Source: Bacteroidaceae bacterium
Lineage (GTDB): Bacteria; Bacteroidota; Bacteroidia; Bacteroidales; Bacteroidaceae
Length of the DNA: 64,000 nt
NCBI GenBank assembly: GCA_017507385.1
Contig: JAFWAX010000077.1
Location: 1-64,000 of the forward strand
Reading direction: 5' to 3'
Below the pieces are notes generated by a model that saw only the letters and a list, made by a program, of their open reading frames with translations, was not told the DNA's origin and did not search any database. The translations under genes and the position numbers were made by a program. Below are positions 44,805 through 54,106 of the stretch, in pieces; within the stretch, counting starts at the first letter, position 1, and the number at the start of each line of letters is the position of its first letter.

Positions 44805-45761
44805 ATGGGGTTTTTTGATATGTTCTCCAAAAAGAAGAAGGAGACGTTAGACAATGGATTAGCTAAGACGAAAGAAAGCGTGTTTGGTAAGATTGCCCGT
44901 GCTGTGGCGGGCAAATCGAAGGTTGATGAGGATGTGTTGGATAATCTGGAGGAAGTGTTGATTACCAGTGACGTGGGAGTTGATACAACATTGGAAATAA
45001 TCCGTCGCATAGAGGAGCGTGTGGCACGCGATAAGTATGTGGGAACAGATGAATTGAACAAGATTCTGCGTGAAGAGATAGCTGGCCTGTTGACGGAGAA
45101 TAACACGGAAGATACAGAAGGATTCCAGATTCCAGAGGGTGCTCATAAACCTTATGTTATTTTGGTGGTTGGTGTGAATGGAGTTGGGAAGACAACAACA
45201 ATTGGCAAGTTGGCTTATCAATTCAAGGAGGCTGGCCTGAAAGTGTATTTAGGTGCTGCCGATACATTTCGTGCTGCTGCTGTTGAGCAAATCTGCATTT
45301 GGGGTGAAAGAGTTGGAGTTCCAGTGGTGAAGCAACAGATGGGTAGCGATCCTGCAGCTGTTGCATTCGATTCCGTTAGTTCAGCAAAGGCTAATGGTGC
45401 AGATGTGGTTATTATTGATACCGCAGGTCGTTTGCACAACAAGGTCAGCTTGATGAATGAGCTTACAAAAATAAAAAATGCTGTAAAGAAGGCTGCTGGT
45501 CATGAGGCTGATGACGTGATGCTTGTTCTGGATGGTTCTACTGGACAGAATGCTTTTGAGCAGGCAAAACAGTTTACTAAGGCGACAGAAGTTACTTCGA
45601 TGTCTGTTACGAAGTTGGATGGAACAGCTAAAGGCGGCGTGGTGATAGGTATTAGCGACCAATTCAAGATTCCTGTTCGATATATCGGATTAGGAGAGGG
45701 CATGGAGGATTTGCAGGCATTCAATAGGAAGGCATTTGTGGAAAGCTTGTTTGGTGAGTAA
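44805..45761 (+). CDS. ftsY: Signal recognition particle receptor FtsY
   Basis: A 318-residue SRP GTPase that docks ribosomes making membrane proteins. A short Lys-rich N-terminus (MGFFDMFSKKKKE) is followed by the N domain and the G domain with G1 GVNGVGKTTT, DTAGRLHNK and TKLDGTAKGG. The ATG at 44805 gives the normal Bacteroidetes length. It begins a unit with rimO, ten bases downstream. Confidence 0.95.
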   Translation: MGFFDMFSKKKKETLDNGLAKTKESVFGKIARAVAGKSKVDEDVLDNLEEVLITSDVGVDTTLEIIRRIEERVARDKYVGTDELNKILREEIAGLLTENNTEDTEGFQIPEGAHKPYVILVVGVNGVGKTTTIGKLAYQFKEAGLKVYLGAADTFRAAAVEQICIWGERVGVPVVKQQMGSDPAAVAFDSVSSAKANGADVVIIDTAGRLHNKVSLMNELTKIKNAVKKAAGHEADDVMLVLDGSTGQNAFEQAKQFTKATEVTSMSVTKLDGTAKGGVVIGISDQFKIPVRYIGLGEGMEDLQAFNRKAFVESLFGE

Positions 45762-45770
45762 GATAAGTAG

Positions 45771-47072
45771 ATGAGAAAGAACACGATAGATATTATCACG
45801 CTGGGATGCTCGAAGAATCTGGTGGATTCGGAGCGACTGATTCGTCAGTTGGAGTTGAATGGCTACCATGTAACCCATGACAGCGAGAATCCGCAAGGTG
45901 AAATTGCTGTGGTGAACACGTGTGGATTCATTGCTGATGCTCAGGAAGAAAGTGTGAACATGATTCTTGAACTATGTCAGGCAAAAGAGGAGGGACGTGT
46001 GAAACGGGTCTATGTGATGGGGTGCTTGTCTCAGCGCTTCATGAAGGAGCTGGGTCATGAGATTCCGCAGGTAGATAAATTTTATGGTAAGTTTGATTGG
46101 ACGGAATTACTCAGCGATTTAGGCAAGGTGTATCAGCATGAACGTCAATATGAACGTAGCTTGACAACTCCGAAGCACTATGCTTATTTGAAAATTTCAG
46201 AGGGTTGTGACCGTCATTGTGCTTATTGTGCCATTCCGCTTATTACAGGGCGCCACCAGAGCCGTTCGATGGAGGATATTGTGGCAGAAGTTGAGCATTT
46301 GGTCAGTAAGGGCGTGAAGGAGTTTCAGCTGATTGCGCAGGAATTGACTTATTACGGCATGGACCTTTATGGCGAGCAGAAAATAGCAGAGTTGGTAGAG
46401 AGAATCAGTGAGGTGAAAGGTGTGAAGTGGATTCGTCTGCATTATGCTTATCCGATGAATTTCCCTTGGGAATTACTGAAGGTGATTCGTGAAAAGAAGA
46501 ATGTGTGCAAGTATCTTGACATCGCTTTGCAGCATATCAGTACAAAGGTGCTTGCCAATATGCAACGCCATGTAAATAAGGAAGATACTTACGAATTGAT
46601 TGAACGTGTCAGGAAAGAAGTGCCAGATATTGCGTTGCGCACTACATTGATGGTCGGCTTCCCAGGTGAAGGAGAGGCGGAGTTTGAGGAACTGAAAGAG
46701 TTTGTGCGTTGGGCCAAGTTTGACAGGATGGGTGCTTTTGCCTATTCGGAGGAAGAAGGAACGCCTGCGCAGAAAAAGTTTAAGGATGAAGTGAGTGAGG
46801 AGATAAAGCAACAAAGACTCAATGAGCTGATGAATCTTCAGCAGAGCATATCTGCAGAAGTTCAAGCACAAAAAGTTGGAAAAATTCTGAAAGTCATTAT
46901 TGACAGAAAAGAAGGGGAATATTATGTGGGGCGGACGGAATATGATTCGCCAGAAGTTGACCCAGAGGTGCTAATTCCCGTAAACAACGGTACATTAAGA
47001 AGGGGTTGTTTCTATGATGTGGAAATTGTTGATTCTGATGATTTTGACTTGTTCGGAAAGATTCATATCTAA
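45771..47072 (+). CDS. rimO: Ribosomal protein S12 methylthiotransferase
   Basis: A radical SAM enzyme that adds a methylthio group to an Asp of S12. The N-terminal UPF0004 domain starts TLGCSKNLVDSE with a Cys ligand, the radical SAM cluster motif is CDRHCAYC, and a C-terminal TRAM domain ends the 433 residues. It is adjacent to ftsY. Confidence 0.94.
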   Translation: MRKNTIDIITLGCSKNLVDSERLIRQLELNGYHVTHDSENPQGEIAVVNTCGFIADAQEESVNMILELCQAKEEGRVKRVYVMGCLSQRFMKELGHEIPQVDKFYGKFDWTELLSDLGKVYQHERQYERSLTTPKHYAYLKISEGCDRHCAYCAIPLITGRHQSRSMEDIVAEVEHLVSKGVKEFQLIAQELTYYGMDLYGEQKIAELVERISEVKGVKWIRLHYAYPMNFPWELLKVIREKKNVCKYLDIALQHISTKVLANMQRHVNKEDTYELIERVRKEVPDIALRTTLMVGFPGEGEAEFEELKEFVRWAKFDRMGAFAYSEEEGTPAQKKFKDEVSEEIKQQRLNELMNLQQSISAEVQAQKVGKILKVIIDRKEGEYYVGRTEYDSPEVDPEVLIPVNNGTLRRGCFYDVEIVDSDDFDLFGKIHI

Positions 47073-47130
47073 TGTGTGGTTAGACTGTTTGATAGGCTTT
47101 ATGTCGTAAATTATACATGAACTGTAGGAA

Positions 47131-47409
47131 ATGACTAATAAAGATTTTATAGAGAAACTTTCTCGAAGGACAGGTTTTGAGAAAGATGAAGTGAAGGAAC
47201 TTTCTGCTTCGTTAATTCAAGTGCTGCTTGGTGAGATTGCAAATGGCAATAGTGTCACCATCCATGGTCTCGGTGTGTTTGAACCACGCGAGAAAGCGAG
47301 CCGCAAGATGTTCAATCCTACTTCAAAAACATATATTGTTGTACCTCCTAAGACAACTCTCTGTTATAAGATGAGTGCAGCTCTGAAGGATAAATTGAAT
47401 ATGGAATAA
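47131..47409 (+). CDS. HU-family DNA-binding protein
   Basis: A 92-residue histone-like protein. The N-terminal helices (FIEKLSRRTGFEKDEVKELS) and the beta-arm region (VTIHGLGVFEPREKASRKMF) match HU/IHF. It ends three bases before a second gene that also begins with an HU-like domain, so both are probably made together. Confidence 0.9.
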   Translation: MTNKDFIEKLSRRTGFEKDEVKELSASLIQVLLGEIANGNSVTIHGLGVFEPREKASRKMFNPTSKTYIVVPPKTTLCYKMSAALKDKLNME

Positions 47410-47412
47410 TCT

Positions 47413-48675
47413 ATGAATGAGAAACTTTCATTCCAGAACATAACAGATGCGCTGGCTCAGAAGTCGGGGGTGTCAAAGAAGGTGGCAGATGCTTTCTGCA
47501 AGTCATTTTTCGATACCGTAGTTGATGCGTTCAGTCAAGGAGAAGATGTTGTGAAGGTGAAAGGGCTGGGTGCGTTCAAGCTTGTGACAGTAGATAGTCG
47601 CGAGAGTGTGAATGTGTCCAACGGTGAACGTATTGTTATTCCTGGCTATAAAAAGATTGCGTTTGCTCCAGAGGATTCTGTTGTAGATTTCCTGAATAAA
47701 GGTGCTGATGCAGAACAAGCGCCTTCTTTGCTGGAATCTGACCCTCTCGAAGTGAAATCGGTCAAGTCGAGCTTGATATTGACAGAAGAAGATGTTGAGG
47801 AGAAAGATGTTGTGGCAGATTTGATTCAGGTGCCAGAGCCAGAAAGGGTTGAGACGCCTCAAGATTCTTTTGCCGGCATTGATATGCTTATTTCAACTCC
47901 CGAAAGTGTGGAGGAAATCCGTCAGCAGTATCAAGAGGCGAAAGCGAAGATGGATGCCGCAGTTGAAGAGGCGCGTAAAGCGAATGCGGAGAAGCTTCGT
48001 TTGGAGAAATTGCTGGAAAGAATGGAACAGAATATGGAGCCGGAATGCGCAGGATTTCCTGTTGCTGACGTTGAGGCGCTTGACGAAAGCGAGAAGGGTG
48101 CTCCAGAAGCAGAGACGAATGCGGATGAAGTGGAAGAGAAAAAACGCCAGGAAGCTTTAAATCGTGTGATAAGTGTGCCACAGGCGATTGATGAAGGGGA
48201 GAAGAAAGAAGAATCTGCCCCCAGTAAGAAATCCGGTGGCGCAAAATGGTTCTGGATTGTTGCTTTTATCCTTCTGCTGCTATCTGCTATTGTGTATTTC
48301 TTGCATAAGACTTATCTTTCAATTGATTCGGTGAAGGATGTTGAACCTGTGACGAAAGTTGAATCAAAAGCGGCGACGGCAAAAAAGACTGCCCGTCCCA
48401 AGAAAAAGTCTGTTGTTCGAGACACGCTCCGTGCGAATACGGATACGCTTAAAGCCGTTGTGTCTGGTGAAGTTAAGGCCGATTCCGTAAAGAAAGCAGA
48501 GCCGGAAGTCCGAGCAGAGCGTCCTGCTACTCATATAATGAAGCGTGGTGAGACGCTTACACGTATTTCTGTGCGATACTATGGCACGAAGGATTCTGTC
48601 CGCGCCATTATCCGTGCCAATAAATTTGCAGATCCAGACAATGTTCATGTGGGAGCAGAGGTGAAATTGCCTTAA
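47413..48675 (+). CDS. HU-like domain, membrane span and LysM protein
   Basis: A 420-residue protein with an unusual layout. Residues 1-95 are HU-like (VVKVKGLGAFKLVTVDSRES). A Glu/Lys-rich segment with a likely coiled coil (163-206) follows, then one membrane span at about 279-297. The C-terminal half has a Lys-rich stretch and a LysM domain (374-419; HIMKRGETLTRISVRYYGT). The expected topology puts the HU domain in the cytosol and LysM in the periplasm on peptidoglycan. It directly follows a plain HU gene. Binding of DNA and of the wall is inferred. Confidence 0.83.
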   Translation: MNEKLSFQNITDALAQKSGVSKKVADAFCKSFFDTVVDAFSQGEDVVKVKGLGAFKLVTVDSRESVNVSNGERIVIPGYKKIAFAPEDSVVDFLNKGADAEQAPSLLESDPLEVKSVKSSLILTEEDVEEKDVVADLIQVPEPERVETPQDSFAGIDMLISTPESVEEIRQQYQEAKAKMDAAVEEARKANAEKLRLEKLLERMEQNMEPECAGFPVADVEALDESEKGAPEAETNADEVEEKKRQEALNRVISVPQAIDEGEKKEESAPSKKSGGAKWFWIVAFILLLLSAIVYFLHKTYLSIDSVKDVEPVTKVESKAATAKKTARPKKKSVVRDTLRANTDTLKAVVSGEVKADSVKKAEPEVRAERPATHIMKRGETLTRISVRYYGTKDSVRAIIRANKFADPDNVHVGAEVKLP

Positions 48676-48711
48676 TCGGGCATCGGGCGCTTGTGTGCCT
48701 TTTCATATATG

Positions 48712-48751
48712 AATGTGGGACTATGTCTATTAAAGGCGTAGTCCCATATTA
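48712..48751 (+). terminator. Terminator after the LysM gene
   Basis: ATGTGGGACTA and TAGTCCCATAT pair around a 15-base loop and are followed by ATTATTTT. Confidence 0.7.
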
Positions 48752-48790
48752 TTTTCATTGAAATGCGTAGTCTCAAAAATACCTCTCAAT

Positions 48791-48854
48791 CGATGTGCCC
48801 CACATCGGCATGTCGCTCTGCCCCACATCGAAGCACCGATGTGGGGCAGAGCGA
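48791..48854. repeat. REP-like three-arm palindrome (GTGGGGCAC), copy 2
   Basis: A small palindrome GATGTG-CCC-CACATC is followed by an 18-bp perfect hairpin, arms 48813-48830 and 48837-48854, containing CTGCCCCACATCG and its complement. Confidence 0.78.
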
Positions 48855-49085
48855 TTTACGTTGTGTTTTTGTGCCTGAACGCCCATTTTCGTGGGCTGAA
48901 CTTTTAATAACTCTTAAAAAAGAGGGAGTATAAGTTTTCTTAACACTCTTTAATATGGGAAGTGGGATAAAATTTGTAATTTTGTACTCAAAATAAGTCA
49001 AAAGGACGGTTTGGGCTGTTCGGTAGCACACGTTTCAAAAGCCATGAATGTATTTATGCCCAAATCTTTTAAATGTTTAAATTAT

Positions 49086-50081
49086 ATGGCAGAATCTATT
49101 GATATTCGCGAGTTGAACGAGCGAATAGAACGTCATAGTGCGTTCGTCACAAACATCATGACCGGAATGGATCAGGCAATCGTCGGTCAGAAACATCTGG
49201 TTGAGTCGCTGTTGTTAGGTCTCCTCTCTGATGGACATGTGCTTTTGGAAGGTGTACCAGGCTTGGCCAAGACTAAGGCTATTAAGACATTGGCATCGTT
49301 GATAGATGCACAGTTCAGCCGTATTCAGTTCACTCCAGACTTGCTCCCGGCTGATGTCATTGGTACGATGATTTACAGCCAGAAGGATGGGGAGTTTAAG
49401 TCTAAAAAAGGTCCCATCTTTGCTAATTTTATCTTGGCTGATGAGATAAACCGTGCGCCAGCCAAAGTTCAGTCAGCTTTGCTTGAGGCCATGCAGGAGC
49501 GTCAGGTGACCATCTCTACTAATACTTACGAACTTCCCAAGCCATTCCTTGTGCTGGCTACTCAGAACCCTATTGAACAGGAAGGAACTTATCCGCTTCC
49601 CGAGGCACAGGTTGACCGTTTTATGCTGAAGGTGGTGATAGACTATCCGAAGCTGGAAGAAGAAAAGAGAATCATCCGCCAGAACATTCGTGGAGAGAAG
49701 CAGAGCATCCTCCCTGTTATGACTACAGCAGAAATTGAAGCTGCACGCAAGGTGGTGCGTGAGGTTTATCTGGACGAGAAAATAGAACAGTATATTGCTG
49801 ATATTGTTTTTGCAACACGCTATCCGGAAAAATACAACCTCAAGGAGCTGAAGGGCTTGATTGGCTTTGGCGGTTCTCCGCGTGCCAGCATCAATCTGGC
49901 GCTTGCCGCTCGTTCTTATGCCTTTATCAAGCACCGTGGATATGTGATTCCGGAAGATGTGCGTGCTGTTGCACAAGACGTGCTCCGTCATCGCATCGGT
50001 CTTACATACGAGGCAGAAGCAAGCAATGTGACCAGCGAAGAAATCATCAGCAAGATTCTGAATAAAGTTGAAGTGCCTTAA
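49086..50081 (+). CDS. moxR: MoxR-family AAA+ ATPase
   Basis: A 331-residue AAA+ ATPase thought to help assemble or load metal-binding VWA proteins. Walker A is GVPGLAKTKA, Walker B ILADEINRAP, and the second region has the sensor TQNPIEQEGTYPLPEAQ. The ATG at 49086 (MAESIDIREL) is used. Its TAA overlaps the next ATG by one base, so it is the first gene of the Bat operon. Confidence 0.93.
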   Translation: MAESIDIRELNERIERHSAFVTNIMTGMDQAIVGQKHLVESLLLGLLSDGHVLLEGVPGLAKTKAIKTLASLIDAQFSRIQFTPDLLPADVIGTMIYSQKDGEFKSKKGPIFANFILADEINRAPAKVQSALLEAMQERQVTISTNTYELPKPFLVLATQNPIEQEGTYPLPEAQVDRFMLKVVIDYPKLEEEKRIIRQNIRGEKQSILPVMTTAEIEAARKVVREVYLDEKIEQYIADIVFATRYPEKYNLKELKGLIGFGGSPRASINLALAARSYAFIKHRGYVIPEDVRAVAQDVLRHRIGLTYEAEASNVTSEEIISKILNKVEVP

Positions 50082-50950
50082 TGGAAACCGAAGAACTTTT
50101 ACAGAAAGTCAGAAAAATCGAGATAAAGACAAAGGGTCTCTCGAACAATATCTTTGCAGGCGAATACCACTCCGCCTTCAAAGGCAGAGGTATGGCATTC
50201 AGTGAAGTACGTGAATATCAATATGGTGACGATGTTCGTGATATTGACTGGAATGTGACTGCTCGTTTGGGAAAACCTTATGTGAAAGTGTTTGAAGAAG
50301 AGCGTGAGCTGACTGTGATGCTGCTTGTTGACGTTTCTGGTTCGCTGGACTTTGGTACTCAGAAGCAAACAAAGCGTCAGCTGTTGACTGAGATTGCCGC
50401 TACATTGGCATTTTCTGCCATTCAGAATAACGATAAAATAGGGGTGATATTCTTTTCAGACAAAATTGAAAAATTTATTCCTCCGAAAAAAGGTCGTAAG
50501 CACATCTTGTTCATTATTAGGGAATTGCTTGGCTTTCAACCAGAAAGTAATAGGACTGATGTAGGCTTGGCTGTGGAATTTATGACCAATGCCATCAAGA
50601 AGCGCTGTACAGTATTCTTGTTGAGTGACTTTATTGATTCTAAAGATTATACGAGCCAGTTGACGGTGGCAAACCGACGTCATGATGTTGTGGCTTTGCA
50701 GATTTATGATCGCCGCATGTTGCAACTTCCTGATGTTGGCATTATAAAGATGCTGGATGCGGAAACAGGAGAAGAGACATTCATTGATACATCTTCCAGT
50801 GTTCTCAGGCGTGCACACCATGAATGGTGGGTGAATCATCAGATTTGGTTGAAAAATGCTTTTACAAAATCAAATATAGATAACATCTCTGTTCGGACAG
50901 ACGAAGATTATGTTCGTTCTCTGATGAATTTGTTTAGGAGAAGAAGTTAG
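50081..50950 (+). CDS. DUF58 protein of the Bat operon
   Basis: A 289-residue DUF58/VWA-like protein, standard next to moxR. The family motif lies at EVREYQYGDDVRDIDWNVTA (about 44-63), and the VWA-like segment MLLVDVSGSLDFG follows. It overlaps moxR by one base and the next gene starts four bases on. In related operons it is part of a complex linked to cell-envelope and oxygen-stress tolerance; the biochemical role is not clear. Confidence 0.92.
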   Translation: METEELLQKVRKIEIKTKGLSNNIFAGEYHSAFKGRGMAFSEVREYQYGDDVRDIDWNVTARLGKPYVKVFEEERELTVMLLVDVSGSLDFGTQKQTKRQLLTEIAATLAFSAIQNNDKIGVIFFSDKIEKFIPPKKGRKHILFIIRELLGFQPESNRTDVGLAVEFMTNAIKKRCTVFLLSDFIDSKDYTSQLTVANRRHDVVALQIYDRRMLQLPDVGIIKMLDAETGEETFIDTSSSVLRRAHHEWWVNHQIWLKNAFTKSNIDNISVRTDEDYVRSLMNLFRRRS

Positions 50951-50954
50951 AAAG

Positions 50955-52046
50955 ATGGTTTTGATGAATAGAATAAAGTGCTTTATCGTGTTGATAATCT
51001 GTTGTTTGGCTAATGTCGCAAAAACAGAGGCTCAAGTGACGGTTGATGCGAAATTGGATTCGGCAAGAATCTTTATTGGGCAGCGAATAGGCGTGACGCT
51101 TGAGGTAAGTGCAAATGCTGATGCAGATGTGCAATTGCCAGAGTGGGATTCTCTGCAGCAGATTGTGCCAGGAGTGGAATTTGTAAAAGCAGAGGATGCC
51201 GATACGAGCTATTTGAATGATGGCAAGCGCATGATGCTGTCACGTCGTTATTACTTTACATCTTTTGATTCAGCTCTTTATCTCATGCCAGAGATGAATG
51301 TGAAAGTGGCGGGTGAAGATTATAAGTCAAAGAGACTGGCTCTCAAGGTGTTAACATTTGACATTGATACGCTTCATGCAGACAGTATCTTTTCTATCAA
51401 GGCTGAATTAGCACCGCCTTTTGAATGGGCAGAATGGCGTCATGTCATAGGTTTTGGAGTGATGGCGCTAATAATTGCAGGCTTGTTGGCTTATGTAATA
51501 TACAGGTTGAAAACCAATAAGCCGATAATCCGACGTATTCGCAATAAGCAGCGTGTGGCGCCTCACAAGGTCGCAATGCAGAAGATAGAGCAGATAAAGG
51601 AGGATAAAATCTGGCAAAACGAAGATTCAAAGGAATATTATACGCAGCTGACTGACACGTTGCGACAGTACATTAAGGAGCGTTATGGATTCAATGCGCT
51701 GGAAATGACTTCGTTTGAGATTATCCAGAAACTTCAGGAAGTGAATGACGAAGAAGCTATTGCAGAACTGCGTGAACTGTTCCAAACGGCCGATTTGGTG
51801 AAGTTTGCCAAGTATAGTACTCTTGTCAATGAGAATGACCGTAATCTTGTCAGTGCAATCGAATATATCAATCAGACAAAACTTGAAGAACCCGAGCAAC
51901 AGCCTCAGCCAGAGGTGATTGTGGTAGAAGAGAAACGTTCAAAAATTGCCAAAATGGTGCTTGTCGGAAGCATTGTTGTTGCAGGAATAGTATTGATAGG
52001 AGTACTGGTGTATATTGGCTACAGAATTTATATGTTGACAATGTAA
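50955..52046 (+). CDS. DUF4381-like membrane protein of the Bat operon
   Basis: A 363-residue protein with a signal peptide (ICCLANVAKTEAQ), a periplasmic beta-rich domain (about 25-155), a membrane span at about 160-180 (FGVMALIIAGLLAYVIYRLK), a cytosolic helical domain, and a second span near the C-terminus (VLVGSIVVAGIVLIGVLVYI). Genes of this kind sit between DUF58 and BatA in Bacteroidetes. The function is unknown; it may connect the VWA proteins to the membrane. Confidence 0.82.
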   Translation: MVLMNRIKCFIVLIICCLANVAKTEAQVTVDAKLDSARIFIGQRIGVTLEVSANADADVQLPEWDSLQQIVPGVEFVKAEDADTSYLNDGKRMMLSRRYYFTSFDSALYLMPEMNVKVAGEDYKSKRLALKVLTFDIDTLHADSIFSIKAELAPPFEWAEWRHVIGFGVMALIIAGLLAYVIYRLKTNKPIIRRIRNKQRVAPHKVAMQKIEQIKEDKIWQNEDSKEYYTQLTDTLRQYIKERYGFNALEMTSFEIIQKLQEVNDEEAIAELRELFQTADLVKFAKYSTLVNENDRNLVSAIEYINQTKLEEPEQQPQPEVIVVEEKRSKIAKMVLVGSIVVAGIVLIGVLVYIGYRIYMLTM

Positions 52047-52088
52047 TGGAAGTGAAATAAAAACATTTGAGCCTATATCTTTGTAAAT

Positions 52089-53078
52089 ATGGAATTTAAG
52101 AATCCTTACTTTTTCCTTTTGCTATTGGTGCTGATACCATACATTGTGTGGTATGTGCTCAAATTTAAGAAGAGTTTGCCATCGCTGAAGGTGCCCGATA
52201 CAACAAAATATGCTAATGCCCCCAAGAGTTTCCGTTTGTATCTGATGCATCTGCCTTTCTTGTTGCGGTGCTTACTTATATTGTTGGTCGTGTGTATTTT
52301 AGCTCGTCCTCAGAGTAAGCATTCATGGAGCAATACGGACGTGGAAGGTATAGACATTATGTTGGCTGTCGATGTGTCCACATCTATGTTGGCGCAAGAT
52401 TTTAAGCCTAATCGTGTGGAGGCTCTGAAGGAAATAGCAAAGAAATTTATAGACAAGCGCCCTAATGATAATATAGGTTTGAGCATGTTTGCTGGTGAGG
52501 CTTACACGCAGTGTCCACTGACTGCCGACCATGCTGTGCTTATGAATCTTTATAATAGCGTTGACTGCAATATGGCAGCTCTTGGCATTATTGATGATGG
52601 TACAGCCATTGGCGATGGTATTATGAATGCGATTCTTCGCTTAAAGGATAGCGAGGCTAAGTCGAAGGTAATCATTCTGTTGACTGATGGTGTGAACAAT
52701 AGTGGCAATATCTCTCCACTGACAGCTGCGGAGATTGCCAAAAAGTATGGCATACGTATATATACAATTGGTATCGGTCGTAATGGCATGGCGCCTTATC
52801 CGCTGCCAACAGGTGGAACTGCAATGTTGCCAGTTGAAATTGATGAAGAGACAATGACAAAGATTTCTACAGAAACAGGTGGACAATATTTCCGTGCTCA
52901 AGAAAATTCGGAGCTTGATGCTGTCTATCAGGATATTGATAAGCTGGAGCGTACAAAGTTCAGCGTCAAGCAGTTCAGTCGTCGAAATGAACTTTTTGAA
53001 CCCTTTGCTCTTGCGGCTTTGATTGTGTTCTTGCTGGAGATTTTATTGCGAACTGTCGTATTAAAGAGATTGCCTTAA
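52089..53078 (+). CDS. batA: BatA, VWA membrane protein
   Basis: A 329-residue inner-membrane protein with two N-terminal spans, a VWA domain and a C-terminal span. The MIDAS metal site is DVSTS (in LAVDVSTSML) with a later LTDGVNNSG Asp. A -7 box TATCTTTG ends six bases before the ATG, so an internal, leaderless start is possible. Bat proteins were first tied to aerotolerance in Bacteroides fragilis. Confidence 0.93.
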   Translation: MEFKNPYFFLLLLVLIPYIVWYVLKFKKSLPSLKVPDTTKYANAPKSFRLYLMHLPFLLRCLLILLVVCILARPQSKHSWSNTDVEGIDIMLAVDVSTSMLAQDFKPNRVEALKEIAKKFIDKRPNDNIGLSMFAGEAYTQCPLTADHAVLMNLYNSVDCNMAALGIIDDGTAIGDGIMNAILRLKDSEAKSKVIILLTDGVNNSGNISPLTAAEIAKKYGIRIYTIGIGRNGMAPYPLPTGGTAMLPVEIDEETMTKISTETGGQYFRAQENSELDAVYQDIDKLERTKFSVKQFSRRNELFEPFALAALIVFLLEILLRTVVLKRLP

Positions 53079-53089
53079 AAGTAAAGCTT

Positions 53090-54106
53090 ATGTTTAGATT
53101 TGCATCCCCTATATTTTTATATTTGCTGATTCTCATACCAGTATTGACAGTCGTTTACGTGCTGATACAGTATGGGATGAAACAAAAAATGAAGAAATTT
53201 GGCGATATAGAATTGATACGCTATCTTATGCCAGATGTTTCTCCCATGCGTCGTCATGTGAAGTTTGCTTTGATGATGCTGGCTCTCGGATTGATATCAG
53301 TTGTGCTGGCTCGTCCTCAATACGGTACGCGTAATGAAGAAGTGAAACGTTCGGGCATAGAAATAGCTATTGCTGTCGATGTTTCAAACTCTATGCTTTG
53401 TCAAGATGTGAGTCCGAGCCGACTGGAGAAGTCAAAAATGATAGTGAGTAAACTTGTTGAAATGTTTGACGAGGATAAAGTGGGGCTTGTCGCTTTTGCG
53501 GGCAGTGCCATCACGCTATTGCCGATGACGAGTGATTATGTATCTGCAAAGATGTTTCTTGACCAGTTGAATCCCGAGACAATATCCATACAAGGAACGA
53601 ATGTGGCAGAAGCTATAACACGTGCGACAGCTGGATTCTCTAAGAAGAAAAATGTTGGTCGCGCCCTCATTCTCATTACAGATGCAGAGGATAACGAGGA
53701 GGGTGCCATTGAAGCAGCCAAGCAAGCTAAGAAGGCTGGTGTTCAGATATTTGTTCTTTCGGTCGGAACTGTGCAAGGTGGTCCTATCCAAATGTATGAT
53801 GGAACTTTCAAGAAAGACCTTTCTGGTAATGTTGTGACGACAAAATTGAATGAACAGATAGGAAAAGATATAGCACAGGCTGGTGGCGGTATGTATATAC
53901 ATGTTGACCAGACAAATATGGCGCAAGCAATATTGGAACAAGAAATAGGAAAGATGCAGAAAGAAGATATTTCTGCTTCCATGTATTCTGCTTATGATGA
54001 ACAATTCGTGGCGGTAGCATTGCTGCTGTTTATCGTGCTTGTTGCAGAATTGTGCATCATGGAGAGAAAGAACCATTTGTTCAAGAAATTCAAACTATTT
54101 AATTAA
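53090..54106 (+). CDS. batB: BatB, VWA membrane protein
   Basis: A 338-residue paralogue of BatA with the same plan. Its MIDAS motif is DVSNS in AVDVSNSMLCQD and the Asp-rich second site is ITDAEDNEEG. Spans lie at the N-terminus and at the C-terminus (VAVALLLFIVLVAEL). It begins 12 bases after batA and abuts batC. The BatA/BatB pair probably arose by duplication. Confidence 0.93.
   Translation: MFRFASPIFLYLLILIPVLTVVYVLIQYGMKQKMKKFGDIELIRYLMPDVSPMRRHVKFALMMLALGLISVVLARPQYGTRNEEVKRSGIEIAIAVDVSNSMLCQDVSPSRLEKSKMIVSKLVEMFDEDKVGLVAFAGSAITLLPMTSDYVSAKMFLDQLNPETISIQGTNVAEAITRATAGFSKKKNVGRALILITDAEDNEEGAIEAAKQAKKAGVQIFVLSVGTVQGGPIQMYDGTFKKDLSGNVVTTKLNEQIGKDIAQAGGGMYIHVDQTNMAQAILEQEIGKMQKEDISASMYSAYDEQFVAVALLLFIVLVAELCIMERKNHLFKKFKLFN

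Larger units (their letters stand above)
48676..49085. other. Intergenic region before moxR
   Basis: This 410-base gap holds a hairpin terminator, the second GTGGGGCAC repeat, and a -7 box TAATTTTG at 48977-48984, about 100 bases before moxR. I see no gene. Confidence 0.65.
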
